Assembly (NCBI RefSeq): GCF_009768975.1
Contig: NZ_CP035733.1
Location: forward strand, 2,170,001 to 2,234,000
Direction: 5' to 3'
From: Sphingorhabdus lacus
GTDB lineage: Bacteria > Pseudomonadota > Alphaproteobacteria > Sphingomonadales > Sphingomonadaceae
DNA: 64,000 bases
The notes under the pieces were generated by a model that did not search any database, was not told where the DNA came from, and saw nothing but the letters and a program-made list of their open reading frames with translations. Shown here piece by piece: positions 51,281 through 60,544 of this stretch. Position 1 is the stretch's first letter; each line of letters opens with the position of its first letter. A program made the position numbers and the translations under genes.

Positions 51281-52051
51281 ATGGATGACATGACAATAGT
51301 GGGCACCTATGATGTGGCAGAACTGGTTTTCTACGCGTTCGTGCTGTTTTTTCTCGGACTCATGGTTTATCTGCGACGCGAAGATCGCCGGGAGGGCTAC
51401 CCTCTTGAAGATGAGGTAACCGGCCGCGTCGATACACCGGGAGGCGTGCTTTCCGCTGCATCCCCCAAAAGCTTTCACATGCCCTTCGGTCGCGGCATCG
51501 TAACGACACCTACAAAGGGTCGCGAAAAGGTTGATGTTGCAGGCGCCCGGACGTTCCGGTCGCCCGGCGCGCCCTATTATCCTACCGGCAATCCCTTGGT
51601 GGACGGCATTGGACCTGCGGCTTGGGCCGATCGCGCCAAACACACGGATCTGGATGGCGAAGGACGCAACCGTATCGTTCCTATCGGCGCAGTGGACCAT
51701 ATCGCAATTCATGCGCGCGATCATGACCCACGCGGAATGTCGGTCATTGGCGCTGATGGCGCTGTTGCCGGAACGGTGAGTGATATCTGGGTCGACCGTG
51801 CAGAGCATGTCATCCGCTATCTCGAAGTCGATACCGGATCGAAAAAGGTCTTGGCTCCCATGGCCATGTCCAAGGTAAAAGGCCGTGCAAAACAGGTCAT
51901 CATCGACGCCATCAACGCCGTCGACTTTGCCGCAGCGCCGGTACCCGGCACCGCGGGTCAAATTACATTTTACGAAGAAGAACGGATCGTGGCCTATTTC
52001 GGTGGTGGCTATCTCTACGCCAACTCCGCGCGTCAGGAGCCGTTGATATGA
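51281..52051 (+). CDS. puhA: Photosynthetic reaction centre H subunit
   Basis: A 256-aa H subunit. It has one membrane helix near the N-terminus ('YDVAELVFYAFVLFFLGLMV'), then 'YLRREDRREGYPLEDE' and a cytoplasmic beta-rich domain with 'MSVIGADGAVAGTVSDIWVD' and 'DAINAVDFAAAP'. A strong AGGAGGAA site precedes the ATG. Overlaps puhB by ATGA. Confidence 0.98.
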   Translation: MDDMTIVGTYDVAELVFYAFVLFFLGLMVYLRREDRREGYPLEDEVTGRVDTPGGVLSAASPKSFHMPFGRGIVTTPTKGREKVDVAGARTFRSPGAPYYPTGNPLVDGIGPAAWADRAKHTDLDGEGRNRIVPIGAVDHIAIHARDHDPRGMSVIGADGAVAGTVSDIWVDRAEHVIRYLEVDTGSKKVLAPMAMSKVKGRAKQVIIDAINAVDFAAAPVPGTAGQITFYEEERIVAYFGGGYLYANSARQEPLI

Positions 52052-52665
52052 GCGAATATGATCATGAGCCTACCCGGGGTCTACCCGGTGAACTGCCAGA
52101 AGATGAGCATATCATCTGGCAGTCGGCACCGGATTGGAAGTCCCTTGCCAAAGGCGCTTTGCATATCCGGTTGACCGTTTTCTACTTCGTTGCAATCGTC
52201 CTTTGGGCAATTGCGCGTGGAGATACAAACACGGCGGTAGCGGTGTCGGTGCTCGGGACGGTCGTGGTCAGTTTGTTTACACTATTTGCCTGGGGCGTTG
52301 GCCGAACGACCGTGTATACCCTGACCAACAAGCGCATCGTTTTGCGTGTTGGCGTTGCTCTCAACAAGTGCATCAACTTGCCTTTGTCCGAAATTGAGTC
52401 CGCCAATCTCAAGATGCTGCCCGAAGGACACGGGAATATCGTTCTGTCGCTAAAGGGCATGCCGCGTTTGGGTTACCTGATGCTGTGGCCCCATGCGCGG
52501 TCGATGCGCTTTGTTCGGCCGCAACCTATGTTGCGCGCCATTCCTGACGCACGCAATGTGGCGTCGCTCCTGTTCAAGGCAACCCAGAAAGTTCAACCCG
52601 TAGCGCCTGTCGAAGTCCGTCAGGAGCGTGACCGGAATGTTCCATGGGCAGGAGTTCCCGCATGA
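52048..52665 (+). CDS. puhB: Reaction-centre assembly protein PuhB
   Basis: A 205-aa membrane protein with a PH-like domain. It shows 'LPEDEHIIWQSAPDWKSLAK', two membrane segments ('LTVFYFVAIVLWAIARG', 'TAVAVSVLGTVVVSLFTLFA') and 'TVYTLTNKRIVLRVGVAL'. PuhB helps assemble the RC-LH1 complex in Rhodobacter. Overlaps puhA and puhC, both by ATGA. Confidence 0.94.
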   Translation: MSEYDHEPTRGLPGELPEDEHIIWQSAPDWKSLAKGALHIRLTVFYFVAIVLWAIARGDTNTAVAVSVLGTVVVSLFTLFAWGVGRTTVYTLTNKRIVLRVGVALNKCINLPLSEIESANLKMLPEGHGNIVLSLKGMPRLGYLMLWPHARSMRFVRPQPMLRAIPDARNVASLLFKATQKVQPVAPVEVRQERDRNVPWAGVPA

Positions 52666-53138
52666 GCCACGCTGTCCATCACGATCCGACCGTGCCGCGC
52701 GGCGCCTTAATTGGGGCCGCGGCTGTCCTCATTTTTACGATGTCGTTGACTGGCGCGACAAAGTTGGGATGGTTGCCCCATTCTGCCGACCCTTCAGCCT
52801 CTCGCGCGGCCCAAAATGTAGCTCCGGCGCAAACCCGCCTTCTGCGTTTCGCAGACCGTGAAGATGGTGCCGTCGTGGTCAGCGACGCAACGTCCGGTGA
52901 AGAAATACAGGTCGTTGGTTTTGGCCAGGGTGGATTCCTGCGCGCAACGATGCGTCGTCTTGCCAAGGCCCGGATTGCTGCCGGTATTGGCTCCACACCT
53001 CCTTTTGAACTAACGCTGTGGGAGAACGGAGCGCTCTCGCTGCGCGATCCCGAAACAGGCCGCGATGTCGAGATTCATGGCTTTGGCGCAGACCATAGCA
53101 AGATTTTCGCCGACATGCTCCGGGGCACGGACGCATGA
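52662..53138 (+). CDS. puhC: Photosynthetic complex assembly protein PuhC
   Basis: A 158-aa protein anchored by one N-terminal helix ('GALIGAAAVLIFTMSLTGAT') with a mostly beta exported part ('RFADREDGAVVVSDATSGEE', 'RPGFLRATMRRLAK'-like 'GGFLRATMRRLAK', 'LTLWENGALSLRDPETGRDV'). The start at 52662 has GCAGGAG upstream and overlaps the puhB stop. PuhC is needed for proper LH1-RC levels. Confidence 0.93.
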   Translation: MSHAVHHDPTVPRGALIGAAAVLIFTMSLTGATKLGWLPHSADPSASRAAQNVAPAQTRLLRFADREDGAVVVSDATSGEEIQVVGFGQGGFLRATMRRLAKARIAAGIGSTPPFELTLWENGALSLRDPETGRDVEIHGFGADHSKIFADMLRGTDA

Positions 53139-53431
53139 CACGTCTGTTCTCCACCGAGACATTCGATACCGCATGCCGCATCGAGGTGCAGCAGAGCTCC
53201 GATCATTTTCATGCCCATGTCGACCTGGAAGGTGACGTCGAAATTCAACCCGGCGACCAGGTATTGGTCCATGGGGACCCCATCATGGTCGCCTTTGGCG
53301 AAAGCATTGTCTTGCACCGCCATGCAACTGTGAAGCGCGCCGGAATGCTGCGCCGTGCATGGACGAGATTTGCCGGTCACTTCGAAATGGCCGAACTTTA
53401 CGAAGTCAGTTTCACTCCAGGGAGGATATGA
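53135..53431 (+). CDS. Conserved small protein between puhC and acsF (98 aa)
   Basis: A 98-aa soluble, probably beta-rich protein ('[20 protein letters not shown]', '[17 protein letters not shown]') that starts in an ATGA overlap with puhC; its TGA stop overlaps the acsF start. Many alphaproteobacterial clusters have a short gene in this slot. I do not know its function. Because of the coupling it is probably made in step with PuhC and AcsF, perhaps as a cyclase or complex helper (inference). Confidence 0.85.
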   Translation: MTRLFSTETFDTACRIEVQQSSDHFHAHVDLEGDVEIQPGDQVLVHGDPIMVAFGESIVLHRHATVKRAGMLRRAWTRFAGHFEMAELYEVSFTPGRI

Positions 53432-54507
53432 TGAACGCGCATAGCAGTATCGCAAAACCATTGGCTCAAAAGCATGATACAATGGCGATTGCACGTAAGG
53501 ACACTGTTCTTACGCCGCGTTTCTACACCACCGACTTCAAGGCCATGGATGGTCTGGATGTGTCACCTGTTCGGACCGAATGGGACGAACTGATGAACGA
53601 AATGGAGTCGGACCGTAATAAGCACCATTTCCGCAAAACCGATGCATTTGACGGCGTAATCGAGGGACTGGAGCCCGAGCTGCAGGCCGAGTTCATCGAT
53701 TTTCTGGCAAGCTCGCTCACCTCCGAATTTTCAGGCTGCATTCTGTACGCCGAGATCGCAAAGCGGACAAAAAATCCGGACATGAAGCAGCTTTTCAAAC
53801 TGCTCGCCCGCGACGAAAGCCGTCATGCCGGTTTCATCAACGAAACCCTGAAAGGGTCCGGCATCGGGATTGATCTTTCGTTTCTGACCAAGAGTAAGAA
53901 ATACACCTATTTCAAACCCAAATTTATTTTCTATGCGGTCTACTTGTCGGAAAAAATCGGCTATGCCCGGTACATCACGATATTCCGGCACCTGCAGCGT
54001 AACCCGCAAAACCGCTTCCATCCCATTTTCAACTGGTTTGAAGACTGGTGCAACGACGAGTTTCGCCATGGCGAGGCCTTTGCGCTGTTGCTGCGCGCTG
54101 ACCCCAAATTGTTGACTGGTGTGAATAAGCTTTGGATCCGCTTCTTCCTGCTGTCGGTTTATGCCACCATGTATGTCCGGGACCATAACCGTCCGGTTTT
54201 CCATAAGGCATTGGGCGTTGACCCATCCGATTATGGCTATGAAGTTTTTTCAATCTGCACCGCAATCAGTCGGCAGGTTTTCCCTGTGGAATTGGACACC
54301 AACGACGCCCGTTTCCGTATCGCCATGGAAAATCTTCGCCTGGCTTCGGTCGGGATTGAAAATGCGAAGGCACGTGGCGGGATCGTCGGCGCGGTGGCGC
54401 GGGTAAAATATATGGCCAAGGCCGGCTTTTCCTTCGCGCGCATGTATTTCCTGAAACCGCAGACCAACGAACTTCCCAGCAAGATACGGCTGCAACCTGC
54501 ATGGTAA
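53431..54507 (+). CDS. acsF: Mg-protoporphyrin IX monomethyl ester oxidative cyclase AcsF (aerobic)
   Basis: A 358-aa diiron enzyme that forms ring E using O2. The two E-x-x-H metal motifs are visible in '[15 protein letters not shown]' and '[15 protein letters not shown]', with a third acidic site near '[17 protein letters not shown]'. The start at 53431 is chosen because GGAGG is 5 nt before it. No anaerobic cyclase bchE is in the window, in line with an obligately aerobic phototroph. Confidence 0.97.
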   Translation: MNAHSSIAKPLAQKHDTMAIARKDTVLTPRFYTTDFKAMDGLDVSPVRTEWDELMNEMESDRNKHHFRKTDAFDGVIEGLEPELQAEFIDFLASSLTSEFSGCILYAEIAKRTKNPDMKQLFKLLARDESRHAGFINETLKGSGIGIDLSFLTKSKKYTYFKPKFIFYAVYLSEKIGYARYITIFRHLQRNPQNRFHPIFNWFEDWCNDEFRHGEAFALLLRADPKLLTGVNKLWIRFFLLSVYATMYVRDHNRPVFHKALGVDPSDYGYEVFSICTAISRQVFPVELDTNDARFRIAMENLRLASVGIENAKARGGIVGAVARVKYMAKAGFSFARMYFLKPQTNELPSKIRLQPAW

Positions 54508-55298
54508 TGATGGCAAGCCTTGCCCTACCGTTCGTAGTCGTGACGCTGCTCTGGTTTGTGAGCACCGGGTTGGTCGCCATGATCAACCACAGATTGCGGA
54601 CATCGTTCGGACGTGCGCTTGTGATCGCGAGCCTGTGCGGTTTGACTGGGTTGGGCTTGCTCGTGCTGACGGCCCATTCAACCACCAGCTTGGCCACCTA
54701 TGTCTCTTTTATCGGGGGACTGCTGATCTGGAGCTGGCACGAAATCAGTTTTCTGACAGGCGCTGTCGCTGGCTCGCATCGCAATCCCTGCCCGGCAGAG
54801 GCGCAAGGTTGGCAACGTTTCAGTCTGGCAACCATGGCGTTGCTGCATCATGAAATCGCTCTTGCAATGACCGCGGGCCTGCTGCTCTCGCTCGCATCGG
54901 TAACGGCCAATCCAACCGGCGCTTACACATTCGCTTTGCTGCTGATCTTCCGTTTATCGTCGAAGCTCAACATCTATTGGGGCGTCCCGAATATGAGCGA
55001 CGAGTTGCTTCCGTCGCATCTTGCCTATTTGAAAAGCTATTTCGGCCCGCGTCAGTTGCATCCGATGCTGATCCTGTCGACATTGATGATATTGGGCCTG
55101 GCGGCATGGTTCACACTGGCCGCCTTTAAAGCGGTGACCGCGCATGACGCCACAATGGCTGGATTGCTATGTTGCCTGTGCCTGCTCGCCGCGCTCGAGC
55201 ATCTGTTTCTCGCCATTCCGTTCCGCGATTCTGCTTTGTGGGGTTGGGCAATGGCCGCAAAGGAAAAAACAAATTTGGGAGAGGGAGTTCAACCATGA
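54501..55298 (+). CDS. puhE: Photosynthetic complex assembly protein PuhE
   Basis: A 265-aa integral membrane protein with about seven helices ('[20 protein letters not shown]', '[19 protein letters not shown]', '[20 protein letters not shown]', '[20 protein letters not shown]'-like '[18 protein letters not shown]'). It matches the PuhE family, which tunes RC-LH1 and pigment output. Overlaps the acsF end by 7 bp and hemA by ATGA. Confidence 0.93.
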   Translation: MVMMASLALPFVVVTLLWFVSTGLVAMINHRLRTSFGRALVIASLCGLTGLGLLVLTAHSTTSLATYVSFIGGLLIWSWHEISFLTGAVAGSHRNPCPAEAQGWQRFSLATMALLHHEIALAMTAGLLLSLASVTANPTGAYTFALLLIFRLSSKLNIYWGVPNMSDELLPSHLAYLKSYFGPRQLHPMLILSTLMILGLAAWFTLAAFKAVTAHDATMAGLLCCLCLLAALEHLFLAIPFRDSALWGWAMAAKEKTNLGEGVQP

Positions 55299-56515
55299 AT
55301 TACGAGGCATTTTTCGGAGAAGAACTGGCCGCCGTGCGCGAAGAGGGACGCTATCGTGTCTTTGCCGAAATCGAGCGGAAAGCAGGGTCGTTCCCTTATG
55401 CCAAGCGCTATATCGAAGGCGGCACCATGGACGTGACCGTCTGGTGCTCCAATGATTATCTCGGCATGGGTCAGCATCCGAAGGTGCTAGACGCCATGCA
55501 TCGTGTCATCGATGAATGTGGCGCAGGCGCAGGCGGCACGCGCAATATCTCCGGCACCAACCATCACCACGTTCTGTTGGAAGCCGAGCTGGCTGATCTT
55601 CACCATAAGGAAGACGCTCTGCTCTTTACCTCGGGCTATGTTTCCAATTGGGCTGCCTTGGGGACTCTAGCTTCCAAGATTCCAAACTGCGTAGTGCTGT
55701 CCGATGCACTGAACCATGCGTCGATGATCGAAGGCATCCGCCATAGCCGCGCCACGTGTAAGGTGTTTGAGCATAATTCTCCCGAGGACCTCGACCGCAA
55801 ATTGGCGGCACTTGATCCCGATCTTCCCAAACTCGTGGCCTTCGAAAGCGTATATTCGATGGATGGGGACATCGCCCCGATCGCGGAAATACTCGACGTC
55901 TGCGAAAAACATAATGCGATGAGCTACATCGATGAAGTCCATGCGGTCGGGCTATATGGTCCCCGTGGCGGCGGCGTGGCCGAGCGCGAAGGTCTGATGG
56001 ACCGGATTACGGTGATCGAAGGAACGCTTGGCAAAGCTTTCGGCGTCATGGGTGGCTATATCGCCGCGTCACGTGACCTGTGCGATTTCGTGCGGACCTT
56101 TGCCAGCGGCTTTATCTTTTCAACCGCCATACCACCAGCAGTTGCCGCGGGCGCTTGCGCCAGCATCAAGCATCTGAAAGCCAGCAATGCCGAGCGGGAA
56201 CAGCATCAGGCCCGCGTTGCAAAAGTGCGCGGCGCGTTGGACCGGATGGGTATTCCCCATATCCCCAATCCCAGCCACATCATTCCGGTAATGGTAGGCG
56301 ACCCGCATAAGTGCAAATTCATCAGCGACTGGCTGATGGACAATCACGGCATCTATGTCCAACCGATCAACTATCCGACGGTGCCCCGTGGAACCGAGCG
56401 GTTGCGGATCACGCCATCGCCCGTGCATAGCGATGGTGACATCGATAAACTGCTGAATGCCCTTAGCGAAATCTGGTCGCAATGCGCATTGGCACGGCGC
56501 GATATGGCGGCGTAA
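55295..56515 (+). CDS. hemA: 5-aminolevulinate synthase
   Basis: A 406-aa PLP enzyme that condenses glycine and succinyl-CoA to 5-aminolevulinate (C4 pathway), the first step of tetrapyrrole synthesis. It starts '[20 protein letters not shown]', with '[15 protein letters not shown]', '[16 protein letters not shown]', '[20 protein letters not shown]' and the PLP lysine Lys247 in '[14 protein letters not shown]'. Placed at the end of the puh-acsF unit, it makes precursor supply rise with pigment demand. GAGAGGGAG precedes the ATG. Confidence 0.97.
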   Translation: MNYEAFFGEELAAVREEGRYRVFAEIERKAGSFPYAKRYIEGGTMDVTVWCSNDYLGMGQHPKVLDAMHRVIDECGAGAGGTRNISGTNHHHVLLEAELADLHHKEDALLFTSGYVSNWAALGTLASKIPNCVVLSDALNHASMIEGIRHSRATCKVFEHNSPEDLDRKLAALDPDLPKLVAFESVYSMDGDIAPIAEILDVCEKHNAMSYIDEVHAVGLYGPRGGGVAEREGLMDRITVIEGTLGKAFGVMGGYIAASRDLCDFVRTFASGFIFSTAIPPAVAAGACASIKHLKASNAEREQHQARVAKVRGALDRMGIPHIPNPSHIIPVMVGDPHKCKFISDWLMDNHGIYVQPINYPTVPRGTERLRITPSPVHSDGDIDKLLNALSEIWSQCALARRDMAA

Positions 56516-56534
56516 GCCCCCCACACAAGCACAC

Positions 56535-56563
56535 AAAAAAGGCCGGAACTTTCCGACCTTTTT
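56535..56563. terminator. Bidirectional terminator between hemA and the cytochrome gene
   Basis: A-run, GG, then CGGAA/TTCCG with one mismatch, CC and a T-run. The hairpin separates two convergent genes and can end transcripts from both. Confidence 0.75.
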
Positions 56564-56584
56564 CATGACGAATTCTATGCGCGC

Positions 56585-57115
56585 TTAGCTCGGATTTTCG
56601 AGGTAGGCGATCACATTGGCACGCTTCTGTGCGTCGGGAAGTCCTGCAAAGATCATCTTCGTCTTTGGAATTACGCGCTGTGGCTTTTCCAGATATTGGA
56701 ACAGCTTTTCCTTGGTCCATGTAACGCCGCTTCCAGCATTTGCCGGGGAATAGTTAAAGCCTGGAACACTGCCGGCTTTACGACCGATGATACCTGCCAA
56801 AGAGGGTCCCGTTTTGTTGACGCCCGCATCCGTGACATGGCACGTCCGGCACTGCGCAAAAACCAATTTGCCGGCTGCGGCGTCGCCGGTGAAGCTTGCC
56901 AGGGTGGTGCCATCCAATGTGGTGACATCATCTGCCGCAGGAGCGGCAGCGGCGGCGGGGGCTGCGGCTGGTGCAGCGGCGGGTGCCGGGGCCGGGGCCG
57001 CAGGTGCGGCGGCTGCAGTTTTTTCGCCTTCTTTGCTTTCCGAGCCTCCGCCCGAACAGGCGGCGACCAACGCGGAAATTGCAACTACTCCAGCTAATGC
57101 TCTATACTTGACCAT
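56585..57115 (-). CDS. Lipoprotein c-type cytochrome (cytochrome c2-like) at the cluster end
   Basis: A 176-aa class I cytochrome c. The N-terminus is a lipoprotein signal with lipobox 'LVAAC' (Cys20), followed by an Ala/Pro linker (about 34-60) and a haem domain: CRTCH at 88-92, 'GPSLAGIIGRKAGSVPGFNY' and the axial Met153 in 'PKTKMIFAGL'. It would be tethered to a membrane and swing on the linker. With no pufC in the window, it is a good candidate electron donor to the reaction centre (inference). AGGAGAG precedes the ATG. Confidence 0.93.
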   Translation of the reverse strand: MVKYRALAGVVAISALVAACSGGGSESKEGEKTAAAAPAAPAPAPAAAPAAAPAAAAAPAADDVTTLDGTTLASFTGDAAAGKLVFAQCRTCHVTDAGVNKTGPSLAGIIGRKAGSVPGFNYSPANAGSGVTWTKEKLFQYLEKPQRVIPKTKMIFAGLPDAQKRANVIAYLENPS

Positions 57116-57137
57116 ATACTCTCCTATCCCGTTTCAA

Positions 57138-57153
57138 TTGACAGCATAGTCAA
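57138..57153. promoter_or_regulatory. Dyad upstream of the cytochrome gene
   Basis: TTGACAGCATAGTCAA has 5-bp arms TTGAC/GTCAA around 6 bp and lies 23 bp before the cytochrome start. The spacing differs from FNR sites (TTGAT-N4-ATCAA). Possible operator, weak support. Confidence 0.35.
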
Positions 57154-57226
57154 CATTCTACGTCCTCAACCCAATGCAAGACTTAACCCACATTGCCCTT
57201 GATTCAAAGTGCAATATGCGCGCGAT

Positions 57227-58507
57227 TTACTCATCTGCAATACGGGAATTTCCCTCGCCATTTTCCTTTAAGACCTTGTGCCTCAGATGCCGGACGAAAA
57301 CATAGATGATCAACACCACCGGCAAGGTTACCAGACCTACGAACATCTCGTATTTGGCGCCTGCCGGATAGGCTGCGGCCCCTTTTGCGATATAAGCGAT
57401 AAGTCCCACCAGATAGTAGGCGGCCGCAATAACCGATAGACCTTCGACCAAGGTCTGAAGCCGAAATTGCAGCTGCGTGGAGCGCTCCATCGACTGCATC
57501 AAACTCAAATTCTGAGCCTTGATGCGGCTATCAATCCGGACGTCGAGCGTATGCATGACACCCGATATACGCTCGGCAATGTGGCTCAAACGCTGCCGGA
57601 AAACAGAGCAGGTACGTGAGGCCGGGACCAATCGCCGCTCGGTGAAATCCGTCAAACTTTGGTAGTTGGCAACGGGTTGTACATTCAATGCCGCAAGACG
57701 ATCGGCCGCTACTTCTGCATAAGCTGCGGTTGCACTTAACCGAAAGCCAGTTGCGGATCTGATTACTTCGAGTTCAGACGATATTGCTGCCAATTCGTCG
57801 AGCAGTACTTCGTCGTCCTGGCTCGCCACCGCGACACGTTTGGCATGTTCAGAAAGCTTCTGTTCCAACCGGTCAAGTTGGGGCCCATATTCCTGGACTG
57901 TCGGAAATCCCAGCAACGCCAAATTGCGATAATTCCCCAGCTCCTGGACACGTTGGATGATCCGGCCCCTTTCACCTTCCTCAACATTTCCTGCGGTTAC
58001 AAGCAATCGTCCGTAACCGTCACTGTGGATGCTGAAATCCGACCAAATCCGCAAACCTGCATTAATGTCACAGCAGACCATTTCCAGAGTGGATATGCCA
58101 ATGCGGTCCAAATCGCGATCAATGTTGCTGGCGTCGGGAATCACAAGAATATGCGTTGCCCTGACCACCCCACCCGGCCACTGTTCCAGCCAACCGATAT
58201 ACTGCATCCGAACGGCTTCGGGTGTGTCGATAGGAAATATCAAAGTCAGAGTGCTTGCTTCGGTATGCCGTTCCCACAGGAAATATATGCCGGAATGGGT
58301 ATGCCCCGAACCATGTCTTGCGGCCAACGTCCAATCATCAAAATCGGGTTTTTTATTAATGAGCCAACGATCTTCATCGGAACGCTCTTCCGGATCGATC
58401 AGGCGTACAACCTGAAATATATCGCAGTGCGAACTAACCGGAGCGAAGCGCCGTAGCCGCATTTCGTCGACGGCCCAGCGCCGGAGAGGGTGCTCGGTAA
58501 AACCCAT
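57227..58507 (-). CDS. DUF3422 family membrane protein
   Basis: A 426-aa protein of the DUF3422 family. It begins 'MGFTEHPLRRWAVDEMRLRR', has a long alpha-helical middle (about 225-330) and two membrane helices near the C-terminus ('LSVIAAAYYLVGLIAYIAKG', 'FVGLVTLPVVLIIYVFVRHL') followed by a basic tail. No enzyme motif is seen. The bulk should be cytoplasmic. It is downstream of bciA but separated from it by a terminator. Confidence 0.82.
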   Translation of the reverse strand: MGFTEHPLRRWAVDEMRLRRFAPVSSHCDIFQVVRLIDPEERSDEDRWLINKKPDFDDWTLAARHGSGHTHSGIYFLWERHTEASTLTLIFPIDTPEAVRMQYIGWLEQWPGGVVRATHILVIPDASNIDRDLDRIGISTLEMVCCDINAGLRIWSDFSIHSDGYGRLLVTAGNVEEGERGRIIQRVQELGNYRNLALLGFPTVQEYGPQLDRLEQKLSEHAKRVAVASQDDEVLLDELAAISSELEVIRSATGFRLSATAAYAEVAADRLAALNVQPVANYQSLTDFTERRLVPASRTCSVFRQRLSHIAERISGVMHTLDVRIDSRIKAQNLSLMQSMERSTQLQFRLQTLVEGLSVIAAAYYLVGLIAYIAKGAAAYPAGAKYEMFVGLVTLPVVLIIYVFVRHLRHKVLKENGEGNSRIADE

Positions 58508-58522
58508 AAGAAACTATCCGTC

Positions 58523-58560
58523 AAAAAAGGCCGAGAGTCCATATATCTCGGTACTTTTTC
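58523..58560 (-). terminator. Rho-independent terminator after bciA
   Basis: Read on the minus strand, the stem CCGAGA/TCTCGG (58532-58537 with 58547-58552) has a 9-nt loop and is followed by CCTTTTTT. It isolates bciA from the DUF3422 gene. Confidence 0.8.
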
Positions 58561-58561
58561 C

Positions 58562-59551
58562 TTAAAAAACCGCATGCTCCCCGCGCTCGGCTTGCCGTGT
58601 ACCGGAGATGAGACTCCCGTAGTAGGAACGGAGCGTTTCGGACCCCGTGGCTGGCGTTGAATTTGCGTCATAGCCCCCGCTACGTTCATTCCATAGAAGC
58701 ATTGATTCCGTCGCATAATAGCGCCCGATGCGCGCCAGTTGAGCCTTCTTTCGGGCCGCAGGAATGAGATAGCCGGAAATATCCAGAGCTTTGATTATGT
58801 AATCCAATAATTGCACAGGCACATGCTGGAAACGCGGCTCACGCCCCAGCAACTCGAAGAGCATCTGGCCCTGTTCCAGCGGGGTCATTGCCTCACCGGG
58901 GCCACCTATAGGTAGAATTGCATTTTGTAGCTCAGTTTTTTCAACGCAGTCCGCCAAATAATTGGCAAGGTCGTCATCACTGATGGGCTTGCAAGCAGTT
59001 AATGTGCCGTCGCCGAAGACAAGAAAAGCTTTGCCCTTTTGAACGCGCTCCACCTGACCAGATAGCGATTTGAAGAAAGCTGTCGGGCGCACAATGGAAT
59101 AGCACAATCCTGACTTTATCAGTGCTTTCTCAAACGCAAGTTTGGCGTGCTGGAACGCGAGGCGCGGTTTTTGTACGCAAATCGCCGACAGAAGGACGAA
59201 TTGTTCAACGCCGGCTGACCGGGCAGCTTCAAGCACATTTATGTGCGCTTGGTAATCTATCGCCCAAGCGTCCTCTTGCGATCCGCTTCGGGAGGCCATG
59301 CAGGATACCACCGCATCGAAGCGGTCGCCACACACTCCATCATCCAGGATGGACTGGATCTTTGTTACATCCCCAAAGCGGGAGCGGCCTTGCAAATCCG
59401 AGGGTAGATGCGCGCTGGACCTGACAAAACAAGTCACATCATAGCCGCGATGTAACAGCGCGCGCACTGTCGCGCGACCTATCGTACCGGTCGCCCCAAA
59501 AACCAAAATCCGCTTCGGGGTTTCAAAAGTGTCGGGAACGGTATCTGACAA
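58562..59551 (-). CDS. bciA: Divinyl (proto)chlorophyllide a 8-vinyl reductase BciA
   Basis: A 329-aa NAD(P)H-dependent short-chain-type reductase that reduces the 8-vinyl group to ethyl. Rossmann motif 'ILVFGATGTIGRATVRALL' is at the N-terminus; 'DAVVSCMASRSGSQEDAWAI', 'QFVLLSAICVQKPRLAFQHA', 'CYSIVRPTAFFKSLSGQVER' and 'FGDGTLTACKPISDDDLANY' are hallmarks of BciA. The start is TTG. It lies 1.4 kb beyond the cytochrome gene, outside the main cluster but next to it. Confidence 0.94.
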   Translation of the reverse strand: MSDTVPDTFETPKRILVFGATGTIGRATVRALLHRGYDVTCFVRSSAHLPSDLQGRSRFGDVTKIQSILDDGVCGDRFDAVVSCMASRSGSQEDAWAIDYQAHINVLEAARSAGVEQFVLLSAICVQKPRLAFQHAKLAFEKALIKSGLCYSIVRPTAFFKSLSGQVERVQKGKAFLVFGDGTLTACKPISDDDLANYLADCVEKTELQNAILPIGGPGEAMTPLEQGQMLFELLGREPRFQHVPVQLLDYIIKALDISGYLIPAARKKAQLARIGRYYATESMLLWNERSGGYDANSTPATGSETLRSYYGSLISGTRQAERGEHAVF

Positions 59552-59756
59552 TAATCCTGCCCTGCGCCATCATGTTCAAATCCGAGCCTAAGTCGCATCC
59601 AGCAACTTGTCTATAAGCCCGCAGCCCTGTGCCGCCTTCATATTGTTCGCTTATGTCGGGACCAAATTCGTCCGTTGCGTGTTCTGGTCACTATGGACGG
59701 ATTATCTGCAGAGCCGGTGCCGTCCCCATCCCGCTATTCCCTAGGAGACGGCCAGA

Positions 59757-60368
59757 ATGTTTACGCTTAAACCATTGCCATACGCCGAAAGCGCGCTTGA
59801 GCCCCATATTTCTGCCGAAACAATGTCTTATCACTATGGCAAGCATCACAAGTCCTATGTCGACAAATTGAACAGCCTGTTGAAGGACGACCCGCTTGCA
59901 GACCTTCCGCTCGAGGATGTCATTCAACAATCGAAAGGTCTCGCGGCACGGCAGACCATCTATAACAACGCAGCCCAAATCTGGAACCATGACTTCTTTT
60001 GGAATTCGATGGCGCCAGACGGCGGTGGCGCTCCAACGGGCGACATCAAAGCACTGATTGAAGAACATATCGGTTCGACCGAGGATTTCCAGACGGCCTT
60101 TAAGGACGCAGCAACGAAGCATTTTGGTTCAGGCTGGGCCTGGCTCATATTTGCCGACGATGCCGTCAGCATCGTGACGACCCATGATGCCGAAATACCG
60201 TTCGAAAACGGAGCGACCCCTTTGCTGTGCTGCGATGTATGGGAACATGCCTATTATCTCGATTACCAGAACCGGCGTCCCGATTTCGTAACGGCTTATC
60301 TCGACCATCTCGTCAATTGGGACTTCGCGAACGCGAATCTCGAAACGGTGAAACAGGCGGTCAGTTGA
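59757..60368 (+). CDS. sodB: Superoxide dismutase, Fe-type
   Basis: A 203-aa Fe/Mn superoxide dismutase. Metal ligands are seen in 'SYHYGKHHKSY', 'IWNHDFFWNSM' and 'CCDVWEHAYYLDYQNRR' (Asp and His). 'NNAAQIWNH' carries the Gln that is typical of Fe-type enzymes. AGGAGA precedes the ATG. It is divergent from bciA. It would protect against oxygen radicals from photosensitising pigments (inference). Confidence 0.95.
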   Translation: MFTLKPLPYAESALEPHISAETMSYHYGKHHKSYVDKLNSLLKDDPLADLPLEDVIQQSKGLAARQTIYNNAAQIWNHDFFWNSMAPDGGGAPTGDIKALIEEHIGSTEDFQTAFKDAATKHFGSGWAWLIFADDAVSIVTTHDAEIPFENGATPLLCCDVWEHAYYLDYQNRRPDFVTAYLDHLVNWDFANANLETVKQAVS

Positions 60369-60476
60369 TGCATTTCGTGAAATTGTGACCACTGGAACAA
60401 TTCCGAGCACAATAAGTTTTTCCTTCGACTTTCATCGAAAGAATAATCCGATGGCGAGACCCTAACTCGGACATTC

Positions 60477-60514
60477 GGCGCTTTGCTTGCTCCCTTCGGT
60501 GGGAGCGGCGCGCC
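60477..60514. promoter_or_regulatory. Hairpin upstream of the glycosyltransferase gene
   Basis: The inner stem GCTCCC/GGGAGC (60489-60494 and 60501-60506) has a TTCGGT loop, and outer arms GGCGC/GCGCC extend it. It lies 30 bp before the gene start and may be a leader structure. Confidence 0.45.
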
Positions 60515-60544
60515 TTTTGCCGACCCATATTTGGAGCTGCACCG

